A program made the translations under genes and the position numbers. From contig JAFDWX010000007.1 in the NCBI GenBank assembly GCA_018268255.1, positions 89,178-153,177 of the forward strand: a stretch of DNA of 64,000 nt, written 5' to 3'. The DNA comes from Armatimonadota bacterium (GTDB taxonomy: Bacteria > Armatimonadota > Fimbriimonadia > Fimbriimonadales > Fimbriimonadaceae). Shown here in pieces: positions 25,577 to 34,007 of this stretch. Every line of letters starts with the position of its first letter. Position 1 is the first letter of the stretch. The notes below the pieces were generated by a model. It made no database searches and was not told the origin of the DNA. It saw only the letters and a program-made list of their open reading frames with translations.

Positions 25577-27043
25577 ATGAACCCAGAAACAACCGATAAG
25601 TCCGAACACGATCTACTGCTTGAACAATGGGCCGACCGCGAGTACAAAGAGGGATTCGTCACCGACATTGAATCCGACACTTTTGAGCCCGGCCTTAATG
25701 AAGATGTCGTCCGTCGACTGAGTGCCCTCAAAAATGAGCCCTCTTGGATGCTCGAATTCCGACTTAAGGCTCTTCGTCATCTGGCGACCATGACGCCTCC
25801 CAAGTGGGTCAACGCCGATTACGTCACACCAGACCTCCAGGCGATCAGCTACTACTCAGCTCCCAAGAAGTTGCCCAAGCTGAATAGTCTGGATGAGGCA
25901 GACCCTGAACTGATTCGGACATTCGAGAAACTTGGCATCCCTCTGCATGAGCAGATGATTCTCGCCGGAGTGGCCGTGGATGCCGTTTTTGATAGCGTCA
26001 GCGTCGCCACGACTTTCAAGGAAAAGCTTAAGGAAGCCGGAGTCATCTTCTGTCCGATCAGTGAGGCCATCATCGAGCACCCTGAACTCGTGCAGAAGTA
26101 TCTAGGGTCTGTGGTCCCCTACAGCGACAACTATTTTGCGACTCTGAACTCGGCGGTCTTTAGCGACGGAAGCTTTGTGTACATTCCCAAGGGCACCCGA
26201 TGTCCGATGGAACTCAGCACTTACTTCCGTATCAACGCTGCCAATACAGGCCAGTTCGAGCGGACACTGATCATCGCGGACGAAGGCGCGTTCGTCAGCT
26301 ACCTCGAGGGCTGCACAGCACCGATGCGGGATGAAAACCAGCTGCATGCTGCCGTTGTCGAACTGTACGCAGAAAGAGATGCGACTATCAAGTACAGCAC
26401 GGTGCAGAACTGGTACCCGGGCGATCCCAAGACGGGCCAAGGTGGCATCTACAACTTCGTTACCAAGCGAGGTATTGCTCACGAGCGAGCCAAAATCACC
26501 TGGACTCAAGTCGAAACTGGATCCAGCATCACTTGGAAGTACCCCAGCGTGATTCTCAAGGGCGACGACTCTATTGGCGAGTTTTACAGCGTTGCGCTTA
26601 CGGCCGGCAAACAGCAGGCAGATACGGGGACCAAGATGATCCACATCGGCAAGCGCACCCGATCCACGATCGTGAGCAAGGGCATTTCAGCCGGGAATGG
26701 ACAAAACACTTACCGAGGGCTTGTTAAGATGAATGCCGGAGCCGACAACGCCCGCAACTACTCCCAGTGCGATTCGATGCTGATGGGTGATCGCTGCGGC
26801 GCGCACACGTTCCCGTACATCGAGGTGAAGAACGCCACCGCAAAGATGGAGCACGAAGCTTCGACTTCAAAAATCGGTGAAGACCAGATTTTCTATATGA
26901 ATCAGCGAGGCATCCCGACTGAGGACGCAGTCAACATGATCGTCAGCGGATTCTGCAAGGAGGTCTTCCGCGAACTCCCAATGGAATTTGCCGTTGAAGC
27001 CCAGAAACTTCTCGGCGTCAGCCTCGAAGGCAGCGTCGGTTAG
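25577..27043 (+). CDS. sufB: Fe-S cluster assembly protein SufB
   Basis: Scaffold subunit of the SUF iron-sulfur cluster assembly machinery (SufBCD). 488 residues from [12 protein letters not shown]. Family blocks: [34 protein letters not shown], with the conserved EGC cysteine, [28 protein letters not shown], and the C-terminal [19 protein letters not shown]. Upstream in-frame starts at 25526 (TTG) and 25535 (ATG) would add up to 17 residues. It stands alone; sufC, sufD and sufS are not in the window. Confidence 0.96.
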   Translation: MNPETTDKSEHDLLLEQWADREYKEGFVTDIESDTFEPGLNEDVVRRLSALKNEPSWMLEFRLKALRHLATMTPPKWVNADYVTPDLQAISYYSAPKKLPKLNSLDEADPELIRTFEKLGIPLHEQMILAGVAVDAVFDSVSVATTFKEKLKEAGVIFCPISEAIIEHPELVQKYLGSVVPYSDNYFATLNSAVFSDGSFVYIPKGTRCPMELSTYFRINAANTGQFERTLIIADEGAFVSYLEGCTAPMRDENQLHAAVVELYAERDATIKYSTVQNWYPGDPKTGQGGIYNFVTKRGIAHERAKITWTQVETGSSITWKYPSVILKGDDSIGEFYSVALTAGKQQADTGTKMIHIGKRTRSTIVSKGISAGNGQNTYRGLVKMNAGADNARNYSQCDSMLMGDRCGAHTFPYIEVKNATAKMEHEASTSKIGEDQIFYMNQRGIPTEDAVNMIVSGFCKEVFRELPMEFAVEAQKLLGVSLEGSVG

Positions 27044-27044
27044 C

Positions 27045-27091
27045 ATAATGTGACCCCCCGGAAGAATGCTCCTTCCGGGGTCAAATTATGG
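27045..27091. terminator. long bidirectional terminator hairpin between sufB and a lipoprotein gene
   Basis: CATAAT-g-TGACCCC-cc-GGAAG pairs with CTTCC-GGGGTCA-a-ATTATG, up to 18 base pairs with two small bulges. The left arm starts just past the sufB stop; the right arm includes the stop codon of the leftward lipoprotein gene. Confidence 0.8.
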
Positions 27092-28009
27092 GGCTGTATC
27101 GAATTTAGGCTTTCCGATCGTTGCAGGGTCGATCGGCTTGCTGAATGACCACCGCGCCACCCATTGCGCGTTCTCCTTTTTGCCCTTCTCGTTTACTCCA
27201 GCGACTTTGATGGTCACCGGTAGCTTCCTTGCGCCATCAAAACGGAACTCCCAAATCCTGTTCGGATCGCGTTTTGAGATGGCTACCACACGAATGAATG
27301 GAACTTCGTGGTCCCCGACATTCAGATTTTGGGTCTCCGTCGTCACAGTGAATCCGCTTTTGCTCGATTCGAGCACTTGAAACACCTTGGCGAACACCGG
27401 CTCATCCCGAGAGATGGCCATCGCGATGTACTTTGGAAATTGGCGCGGCCATTCCCGGAGGAGTGCTTCGCCCGTCGGCATCTCGCCGACCGAATGGGAC
27501 CATTTGCCATCCTCCATCGCTCCTTCCACGCCATCCCTACCGCCGATCACATGGGTGTTTGCCGGATCGGCCGGAACCTGATATTGGATCTCGTAGTTCT
27601 GGTTGTCGATTATCTTAGAAGAGGACTTGTTGCTTCCCACCAGTTCGGCTTCGATGAGCAAACTTGCTTCCAGGGAGGTGCCTTTCAAGTTGCTGATCGA
27701 TTGATCGAAGCTCTCCGCTAGGGCCGTAAGCTTTGACTCAGCCTTCTTCCATCCGCCGGAATTGGGCCTTTTCACTTCGAATGGCTTTTCTTGCTTGGCA
27801 TTGGATTTTGGAAGGTGGGGGTCTCGCGGTGCAGTGGACGGAACCAAAATTGGTTCGGGGATCATGTCTTCCACAGGCGGTTTTTTGACCAAGTCTTCCT
27901 TGGATGCAGCCGGTTTCGGTGCGGGGGACGGCATGCTGCTGGAACCGGAATGCGAGCAGCCAGAAGCAATCAGAGCTGCGATTGGGAACACCAAAATCCG
28001 GGATTTCAC
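27086..28009 (-). CDS. lipoprotein of unknown function
   Basis: 307 residues; signal peptide with lipobox IASGC (Cys18), then a Pro/Ser/Lys-rich linker to about residue 85. A folded region follows with alternating charged and hydrophobic residues and a C-terminal beta-rich part (GFTVTTETQNLNVGDHEVPF...WEFRFDGARKLPVTIKVAGVN). That last part is reminiscent of LolA-like or DUF1571-like lipid-binding sandwiches, but the match is not firm. It starts two bases after the stop of the GH57 gene, so the two are cotranscribed. Confidence 0.8.
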   Translation of the reverse strand: MKSRILVFPIAALIASGCSHSGSSSMPSPAPKPAASKEDLVKKPPVEDMIPEPILVPSTAPRDPHLPKSNAKQEKPFEVKRPNSGGWKKAESKLTALAESFDQSISNLKGTSLEASLLIEAELVGSNKSSSKIIDNQNYEIQYQVPADPANTHVIGGRDGVEGAMEDGKWSHSVGEMPTGEALLREWPRQFPKYIAMAISRDEPVFAKVFQVLESSKSGFTVTTETQNLNVGDHEVPFIRVVAISKRDPNRIWEFRFDGARKLPVTIKVAGVNEKGKKENAQWVARWSFSKPIDPATIGKPKFDTAP

Positions 28010-28011
28010 GA

Positions 28012-29721
28012 TCAGTTCGACGCTCCAGCGGCGACAAGGGGACGATCAAGTTTTGCCCAGTAACTCAAATCGATTTGCGGGAACGGTACATCTTTGCTCT
28101 GACACTCCTCAAAAAACGCCGTGTCTTCTGCAGTAGGCGCTGCGCCGCTGTGGCACCGTTCGGCAATTTCGGACAATCTGTTGAACCGCGTAATGTGATC
28201 TTCAAACCGGACTTCGGCATAGTCACGCGCTGCCCAAGTCGAGATCAGGAACTGCCAGTCGCTCGCTTCGGCCAGAAGGAGCTCTCGCGCCGCCTGAATG
28301 ACGAACTCATGCGCTGGCCCGTCCGCTAAGTTCTGTGCCATCCACCTCATGCGCTTTTGGCACGGATAGAGTTGGTCCCAAGTCCAATAGTTGTCGTTGT
28401 TGATCCAAATGTAGTGATAACCGCCCTCACCCCAAGATCCTTCGGGTAGGTGAATCGTGTGGCGAGCGGGCTCTTGGTCCAGCACCTCGCTGCCTGTTAC
28501 GGGACGGAGTTCAGGCACATTGGCCATAGCTCGTGCCACCTCGTAGAGGAACTCCGGGCCTTCCCACCACCAGTGGCCAAAAAGCTCCGTGTCGTACATG
28601 GCTACAAGCGTGCCTTCGCGATCCGCAACGCCTTTGTACTGAGCTAAAGTCGATTTGAGCAGATTCACGAAATCCTGCGCATGGCTTGGGATGTTTTCGT
28701 ACGCCTTCCAAGGATCGTACGGCTGCTTTGCCCCAAGGTCATCTTTGTTTTCGCTGATTCGCCAATATCGCAATCGACCGGGATAGAGCTGCTTGTGAAA
28801 CTCCAAGTAGTTTGGGTCTCCCGGATATCCCACGTCTCCGGACCACACTCGCACCGTGGTATGAGGATCTCGCGCGAATACGACCGTGCCATTTGGCAGT
28901 GCGTAATGCTCGTACTCGCTGCGAAATTCGGCTGGCGGGGTGAACATTTTTTTGCTACGGGCAAATAGTTCGGCAAGCTGGGGGAAGTTTGCCGCATAGG
29001 TGCCCAGCGGTTCCCCGCCGCGAATCATGTGCGAATCGACGAAGAAATACTCCAGGCCATTCTCCTCGAGTAACTGCTCGACACCTTTGCGAGGAAATGA
29101 CGGATCACTCCCAACGGGAGCCTTCCATTCGTACGTCGGCCGATAGGCGCATTCCGGAAGCCAGATTCCACGAGGTTGCCGTCCGAAGTGCCGTTTATAG
29201 CTGTCGACACCAATTTTGATTTGAGCCTGAACAGATTCATCCGTAGCCGCGAGCGGCAGGTATCCGTGGGTTGCGGCGCACGTGATGATCTCGATACAAC
29301 CCTCGTCCTGGAAGAATTTGAACGCCTCCACGATGCTCCGGCCCCACTTGTGCTTAAACTGCACGAGCCCACGCGTGTAGAACCGCTGCCACATCGCCGC
29401 AACGCCTTCCATCCACAAAGGACCCTCTCTCCGGAACTGATTCTGATCGTGAAGTGCCCAGTCGATCTTCTCCTGGCAATAGTCCACAAATCCGGCTTTG
29501 AAACTCGGATCCTCAAGCTGTTCGGCGAGGATCGGGCTGATGTTGATGGTCCAACGTGGCTTGATGCCTTGGTTCCGCAGGCGGTCGAGTGCATCAAGAA
29601 TCGGCAGATAGCATTCCACCGCTGATTCATTGAGCCAGTCGGTTCCGTGCGGGGATTTGCCGTGGGAAAGCACATAAGGCATGTGCGAGTGGAGGCACAA
29701 CAGAAACCGACCAACAGCCAT
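28012..29721 (-). CDS. glycoside hydrolase family 57, 1,4-alpha-glucan branching enzyme type
   Basis: 569 residues. GH57 barrel beginning FLLCLHSHMPYVLSHG, with the nucleophile Glu in GIWLPECAYRP (E190), the acid Asp in AMYDTELFGHWWWEGP (D377) and a C-terminal helical domain (WTWDQLYPCQKRMRWMAQN). Length and motifs match the Thermus-type branching enzyme, which makes alpha-1,6 branches in glycogen. The frame opens at 29775, overlapping the divergent crp-like region, but MAVGRFLLCLHSH at 29721 is the natural start. With the GH13 gene at 54.7 kb it suggests active alpha-glucan metabolism. Confidence 0.92.
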   Translation of the reverse strand: MAVGRFLLCLHSHMPYVLSHGKSPHGTDWLNESAVECYLPILDALDRLRNQGIKPRWTINISPILAEQLEDPSFKAGFVDYCQEKIDWALHDQNQFRREGPLWMEGVAAMWQRFYTRGLVQFKHKWGRSIVEAFKFFQDEGCIEIITCAATHGYLPLAATDESVQAQIKIGVDSYKRHFGRQPRGIWLPECAYRPTYEWKAPVGSDPSFPRKGVEQLLEENGLEYFFVDSHMIRGGEPLGTYAANFPQLAELFARSKKMFTPPAEFRSEYEHYALPNGTVVFARDPHTTVRVWSGDVGYPGDPNYLEFHKQLYPGRLRYWRISENKDDLGAKQPYDPWKAYENIPSHAQDFVNLLKSTLAQYKGVADREGTLVAMYDTELFGHWWWEGPEFLYEVARAMANVPELRPVTGSEVLDQEPARHTIHLPEGSWGEGGYHYIWINNDNYWTWDQLYPCQKRMRWMAQNLADGPAHEFVIQAARELLLAEASDWQFLISTWAARDYAEVRFEDHITRFNRLSEIAERCHSGAAPTAEDTAFFEECQSKDVPFPQIDLSYWAKLDRPLVAAGASN

Positions 29722-29770
29722 CGTTCCTATTGTATTCGTATTGGAGCCAGTGGGATTTGGGAGGATTCTG

Positions 29771-29776
29771 TACAAT
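29771..29776 (+). promoter_or_regulatory. probable -10 box of the CRP/FNR-type gene
   Basis: TACAAT 34 bases before the ATG at 29811; a TTGGAG upstream is 24 bases away, too far for a standard -35. Confidence 0.35.
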
Positions 29777-29810
29777 AGCCTTGAATTTCAGCCTAACTAG
29801 ATTCACTACC

Positions 29811-30554
29811 ATGGCAACAGCTTCAACGAAACGGAACGTCTGCGTTGCCGGGCCGATCGGGTCAGATCGACCCTCCGTCCGTAGCGTGGTAGCTTCGTGC
29901 CCTGTTCTTCGCCTCATGAGTGATGCCGATATCAATGCGATCACAGCGGCATCTCACTTAGCCCGGGCGGAGCGCGGCGAGTCGATTTGGCTCAGTCTGG
30001 AATCGGCAGGCTATTTCTGTGCCGTGGGAAGTGGTTTCGTGAAAATGGTGAAGACCACCGCTGCGGGTCAAGAGGTCGCGCACGAAATCATGGGTCCGGG
30101 ACAGGTCTTCGGGCTGTTGGGAGCTTTGGAAGGGTCTGGATGTCCCCTGAGTGCCCGAGCTGTTACGGATGTTTGGTATCTGAAAATCCCGATCCAGGTG
30201 TTCCGCCCCATCTACGAACGCACCGAGGCCCTGAGCGCGCACGTGATGCGAAGGACAACGATCCGCCTGAGGCAGGCCCACCTCCTGGTTGCGCAACTCT
30301 CGGCAGGAACGGTAGCAAGCCGTATCGCCGCGATACTCCTGATGCTTGCGGAATCGTATGGCCAAGCGACCGAGATGGGAATGGTCCTGACGGTTCCCCT
30401 GACCCGCCAGGATATCTCCGAAATGGCTGGCACAACGGTCGAATCCACCATTCGCGTCATGAGTGAATGGCAAAAGACCGGTGTTATCGCCACTCACAAG
30501 AAAACGATCACGTTGCTACAGGAAAAGCGGTTGAACCACTTGGTTCAACTCTAG
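29811..30554 (+). CDS. CRP/FNR-family transcription regulator
   Basis: 247 residues: cyclic-nucleotide-binding-like beta-roll (about 30-140; GSGFVKMVKTTAAGQEVAHEIMGPGQVFGLLG), a dimer helix, and a C-terminal winged helix (LTRQDISEMAGTTVESTIRVMSEWQKTGVI), the standard FNR/CRP recognition region. The four cysteines of FNR are absent, and the Arg-Ser pair that binds cAMP in CRP is not evident, so the effector is unknown. The ATG at 29811 is chosen over the open frame from 29730 because the latter overlaps the divergent GH57 start. It may control that neighbour. Confidence 0.9.
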   Translation: MATASTKRNVCVAGPIGSDRPSVRSVVASCPVLRLMSDADINAITAASHLARAERGESIWLSLESAGYFCAVGSGFVKMVKTTAAGQEVAHEIMGPGQVFGLLGALEGSGCPLSARAVTDVWYLKIPIQVFRPIYERTEALSAHVMRRTTIRLRQAHLLVAQLSAGTVASRIAAILLMLAESYGQATEMGMVLTVPLTRQDISEMAGTTVESTIRVMSEWQKTGVIATHKKTITLLQEKRLNHLVQL

Positions 30555-31708
30555 CTCACTTGCCAACTCTTCCAATATTCGGGATCTTCGATTTTGAGCG
30601 CATCTTCGGTTAGATACAGAGGATGGTAGGTGTCCAACATGACCGCCAGTTCCTCCGTCCTTGTTGCACCCAATGACGCCTCCACCGCTCCGGGCTGAGG
30701 GCCATGCGGGATGCCCAGGGGGTGAACCGTGATGGATCCTTCGACAATTCCTTTTCGAGAACCAAACTTGTCGTTGCAGTAGTAGAGCACCTCGTCGCTG
30801 TCAACATTGGAATGGTTGTAGGGTATCGGAACCGCCTGAGGATGGAAATCCAAAACGCGCGGACAGAAAGAACAGACGACGAAGTTGAAGCCTTGGAATG
30901 TCTGGTGGATGGGCGGCGGCATATGCAGTTTGCCGGTAATCGGCGCAAAATCATGGATGCTGAATGCCCAAGGATAGACAAAGCCGTCCCACCCGATGAT
31001 ATCAAACGGATGGAAATTATAGTGGTAGCGCGTATAACGCTTTCGTGCCTTGACTAAGACCACAAAATCGCCCTGTTCGTCGATGGTTCTTAGCTCAGTT
31101 GGCGGACGGATGTCGCGTTCGCAGTAGGGCGCATGCTCTTGAAGTTGGCCATAGTCGTTTCGATAGCGCTTCGGAATCGTAACTTCTCCGTGGCTCTCGA
31201 AGACAAGGCCCCGCACGGGCAAGCTGTCAAATCTAACTCTCCAAATTGTCCCTCTCGGTATGACCAAATAGTCTCCGGGTTGAAATGGAACATCGCCAAA
31301 CATCGTCTCCAGCACCCCAGAACCGTCATGGATGAAGTGAATTTCGTCTGCTTCAGCGTTTTTGAAGAAGTCCACCATTTGGTTAGCCAAATAAAGCTGG
31401 TTCCAGATGACGTCGTTGTTACCCATCAGAGGGATGCGGCCGGAAATGGCGTCTCCGTTCGGCTGCATTCTATCTGTGCGTAAATGGCGGTGCCGGAGCG
31501 CTTCCGCATCAAGGAACTTGACTTTGCATTCGCCTGCGTCTTCCCAACTCGCGACCGAAGTAGGCAGATTAATATGGTAGAGCTGTGCCATCGGGCCGCT
31601 GAAGCCATGGGTTGAAAAGAGCTGCTCTGCGTAGAGCCCGCCATCGGGCTTTCGAAACTGGATATGTCTTGTTTTGGGTAGCTGTCCCAATCGGTGGTAG
31701 CGCGGCAT
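30551..31708 (-). CDS. hmgA: homogentisate 1,2-dioxygenase-like protein
   Basis: 385 residues of the HgmA cupin family, which cleaves the ring of homogentisate with Fe(II) in Tyr/Phe breakdown. Visible: FLHEIHF-like EIHFIHDGSGVLETMFGDVPFQPGDYLVIPRGT cupin segment (about 120-150), YHYNFHPFDIIGWDGFVYPWAFSI, and candidate metal ligands HMPPPIHQTF and HPLGIPHGP near the C-terminus. It is shorter than the classical enzyme (about 440) and no other homogentisate-pathway gene is adjacent, so substrate is not certain. It is the last gene of the leftward operon, 52 bases after endonuclease IV. Confidence 0.85.
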   Translation of the reverse strand: MPRYHRLGQLPKTRHIQFRKPDGGLYAEQLFSTHGFSGPMAQLYHINLPTSVASWEDAGECKVKFLDAEALRHRHLRTDRMQPNGDAISGRIPLMGNNDVIWNQLYLANQMVDFFKNAEADEIHFIHDGSGVLETMFGDVPFQPGDYLVIPRGTIWRVRFDSLPVRGLVFESHGEVTIPKRYRNDYGQLQEHAPYCERDIRPPTELRTIDEQGDFVVLVKARKRYTRYHYNFHPFDIIGWDGFVYPWAFSIHDFAPITGKLHMPPPIHQTFQGFNFVVCSFCPRVLDFHPQAVPIPYNHSNVDSDEVLYYCNDKFGSRKGIVEGSITVHPLGIPHGPQPGAVEASLGATRTEELAVMLDTYHPLYLTEDALKIEDPEYWKSWQVS

Positions 31709-31760
31709 CGTTGCCTCCTTCGGCGAGTGAGAATTTAAGGAATTCTACTAGGTCCTTGGC

Positions 31761-32603
31761 CTATTCGTTGACGAAGGAGAGCAGCTTCGAGACATTCTTC
31801 GAATGCATGGTCTCGGCTTCGGGTGTTTCCACAACAATGGGCAAGTCCTTCCAACGAGGGTCATTCACCAAGCACCGAAAGCAATCTTGGCCAATGGATC
31901 CCTCTCCGATATGCTCATGGCGATCTACGCGCGAACCTAACGCTTTCTTGCTGTCATTCGCGTGAATGGCCCTCACTTTTTCACATCCAACCATATGGTT
32001 AAGTTGGTCCATCACGCTTTCGTAGCCTTCATTTGTTGAGAGGTCGTACCCCGCGGCGAACATATGGCATGTGTCGAGGCAAATTCCGAGGCGGTCCGGA
32101 ATCCCCATCATCTCGAAAATCGTAGCGAGATGTTCGAAACGGTAGTTGAGGGACGAACCTTGGCCTGCAGTGGTCTCCATCAGCAAAGTGACCGAATCGT
32201 CGGATTCTTCCAGCACTCGCCTGGCGTTCTCAGCGACCAGCCTGAGCCCTTCAGGTTCGCCCTGACCCATGTGGGCACCCATATGCGAGACGACCAAGGG
32301 GATCCCCAGTAGTGCACATCGGTTCAGTTCTCCGGTCAGGGCCGCGACGCTCTTTTCGCGAAGTTCTGGATCAGGAGCAGCAAGGTTTACAAGATAAGAA
32401 TCGTGGCTAACCAAATGGTTGATGCAAGCCTCTGAGCACGCCAATCGAACTGACTCGACGATTTGATCTGTGACATCTTTCGACTTCCACTGTTGCGGGC
32501 TCGAAGTGAAAACCTGTACCGCATTGCAGCCGATGGAATGTCCCCGGCGAATCGCATCGCCGAGACCTTTCCCTGTGGGCATGTGCGCGCCGATGAGAGG
32601 CAT
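31761..32603 (-). CDS. nfo: endonuclease IV (deoxyribonuclease IV)
   Basis: AP endonuclease of base-excision repair, using three zinc ions in a TIM barrel. 280 residues: starts IGAHMPTGKGLGDAIRRG and carries the signature blocks VSHMGAHMGQG, LLMETTAGQGSSLNY, GICLDTCHMFAAGYD, HANDSKKALGSRVDRHEHIGEG and IVVETPE. Full length. It begins 2 bases after the stop of the Gfo/Idh/MocA gene, hence the same transcript. Confidence 0.96.
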   Translation of the reverse strand: MPLIGAHMPTGKGLGDAIRRGHSIGCNAVQVFTSSPQQWKSKDVTDQIVESVRLACSEACINHLVSHDSYLVNLAAPDPELREKSVAALTGELNRCALLGIPLVVSHMGAHMGQGEPEGLRLVAENARRVLEESDDSVTLLMETTAGQGSSLNYRFEHLATIFEMMGIPDRLGICLDTCHMFAAGYDLSTNEGYESVMDQLNHMVGCEKVRAIHANDSKKALGSRVDRHEHIGEGSIGQDCFRCLVNDPRWKDLPIVVETPEAETMHSKNVSKLLSFVNE

Positions 32604-32605
32604 GG

Positions 32606-33589
32606 TCAGCTTGCGATCTGGCAGGTCGCGCCGCTGCGGGCCGACTCGTAGCCTGCCTCGGCCACTCTAACCGCAGCGAGGCCATCCTCGCCGGTTACGT
32701 GTGGATCGCGCTGAGCTTCAATGGCAGCAATGAATTCGTCCACCATCATCTGGTCCAGGTTGGAGCCAAATCCAACCATATGGTGGGTTTTTGCACCGGG
32801 GGTGTAGAAGTCCATGCACTGGTTGAACATATCGAGTTCGATAACGCCCTTTTCGCCAATCACAGACATGGTTACGTCTCCCCAGGTCTTGTATGCTCCG
32901 TGGCGTGACCAACTCGAATCGAGCGTCGCGAAGAGACCGTCCCCATAGTCCAGCGTCAACATTGCCGTGTCGTCCCATTCTTGCTGGTACATTTGGTGCC
33001 CGATAGATGCAGTTACCGAAATCGGGCTCTTTCCGAGAAGTCTCCGTAACAGATCTGAAACGTGAACGGTATGGTCGATCATTGCTCCGCCACCACTCAG
33101 GTCTGGCTCGACAAACCATCCAAACGGGCAACTGCCGCGGTTGGTTGTGTTAACGGCAAGGATTTTCCCGATTTCGCCGGAGTTCACCCGTTCCACGAGT
33201 CTTGCGAACGCCGGCGAGTATGGACAGGGAAAGGCAGTACCCAGAATGACTCCCGCATCTTTGGCAGCCTTAACCATTTGGTTAGCATCGGCAACGGTCG
33301 TCGCGAGAGGCTTTTCGCAAAGCACGTGCTTACCCTTTCCGATGGCCGCCAAGGCAAGCTCTTTGTGGAAGATATTTTCAGAAACGATGACAATTGCATC
33401 GACGGAATCGAGCAGCTCTTGTTGGTTCCCCACGACCTTTGAACCATGAGCAGCTACAAACTCCTCGGCGCGGACAGGATCTTTATCCCAGACGCCGACG
33501 AGCTGTGCACCTTTTGCCTGCGCGCAGCAATAGACATAGCTGGGAGCATGAACGTGAGCAACTCCCAAGATCCCGAGACGAACCGCCAT
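32606..33589 (-). CDS. Gfo/Idh/MocA-family NAD(P)-dependent oxidoreductase
   Basis: 327 residues. Rossmann fold start VRLGILGVAHVHAPSYVYCC, the family motif EKPLA in VLCEKPLATTVADANQM (catalytic Lys), then an alpha/beta C-domain with GGGAMIDHTVHVSDLLRRL containing the usual Asp and His. It acts on a sugar, inositol or related polyol; substrate unknown. It sits between tsaE and nfo in a compact operon, spaced by 9 and 2 bases. Confidence 0.92.
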   Translation of the reverse strand: MAVRLGILGVAHVHAPSYVYCCAQAKGAQLVGVWDKDPVRAEEFVAAHGSKVVGNQQELLDSVDAIVIVSENIFHKELALAAIGKGKHVLCEKPLATTVADANQMVKAAKDAGVILGTAFPCPYSPAFARLVERVNSGEIGKILAVNTTNRGSCPFGWFVEPDLSGGGAMIDHTVHVSDLLRRLLGKSPISVTASIGHQMYQQEWDDTAMLTLDYGDGLFATLDSSWSRHGAYKTWGDVTMSVIGEKGVIELDMFNQCMDFYTPGAKTHHMVGFGSNLDQMMVDEFIAAIEAQRDPHVTGEDGLAAVRVAEAGYESARSGATCQIAS

Positions 33590-33598
33590 AAGTTCAGT

Positions 33599-34006
33599 TT
33601 ATCTGTTCTGTGGTGGGATGATTTGTACGGTTCGACCGTGGCCGGCAAACTCAATTCGAACCTGAATTGCTTGATCGAGAGCGACCAGTCCCTTTGCACG
33701 GTCGGGCCACTCGATCAAACACAAGTGGGTCTCAAGGTAGTCCTCCAGTCCCAATCCCTCCCATCCGCGAACACGGTAAAGGTCGGCATGGACCACCGGA
33801 GGCGTTGTGTCAAAAACTTGAATGATGTTGAAAGTTGGAGACCGGACAGGGTCGCACAGTCCGAGTCCAGCCAAAATTCCACGGACAATGGTTGTCTTCC
33901 CTGCACCAAGATCACCCCAGAGCATCACCACGTCGCCGGCCGAGAGGCTTTTAGCGAACCGCCTTCCAAACTCAACCATCTCCTCCGCGGTGGCGACGAT
34001 CTCCAT
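33599..34006 (-). CDS. tsaE: tRNA t6A biosynthesis ATPase TsaE
   Basis: 135 residues. P-loop WGDLGAGKTTIVRGIL (about 31-46), SPTFNIIQVF, the HADLYRV motif and LIEWPDRA. TsaE works with TsaB and TsaD to add threonylcarbamoyl to A37 of tRNAs reading ANN codons. tsaB and tsaD are not in the window. Its ATG is one base past the stop of the DUF5107-like gene, so translation is likely coupled. Confidence 0.95.
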   Translation of the reverse strand: MEIVATAEEMVEFGRRFAKSLSAGDVVMLWGDLGAGKTTIVRGILAGLGLCDPVRSPTFNIIQVFDTTPPVVHADLYRVRGWEGLGLEDYLETHLCLIEWPDRAKGLVALDQAIQVRIEFAGHGRTVQIIPPQNR

Positions 34007-34007
34007 G

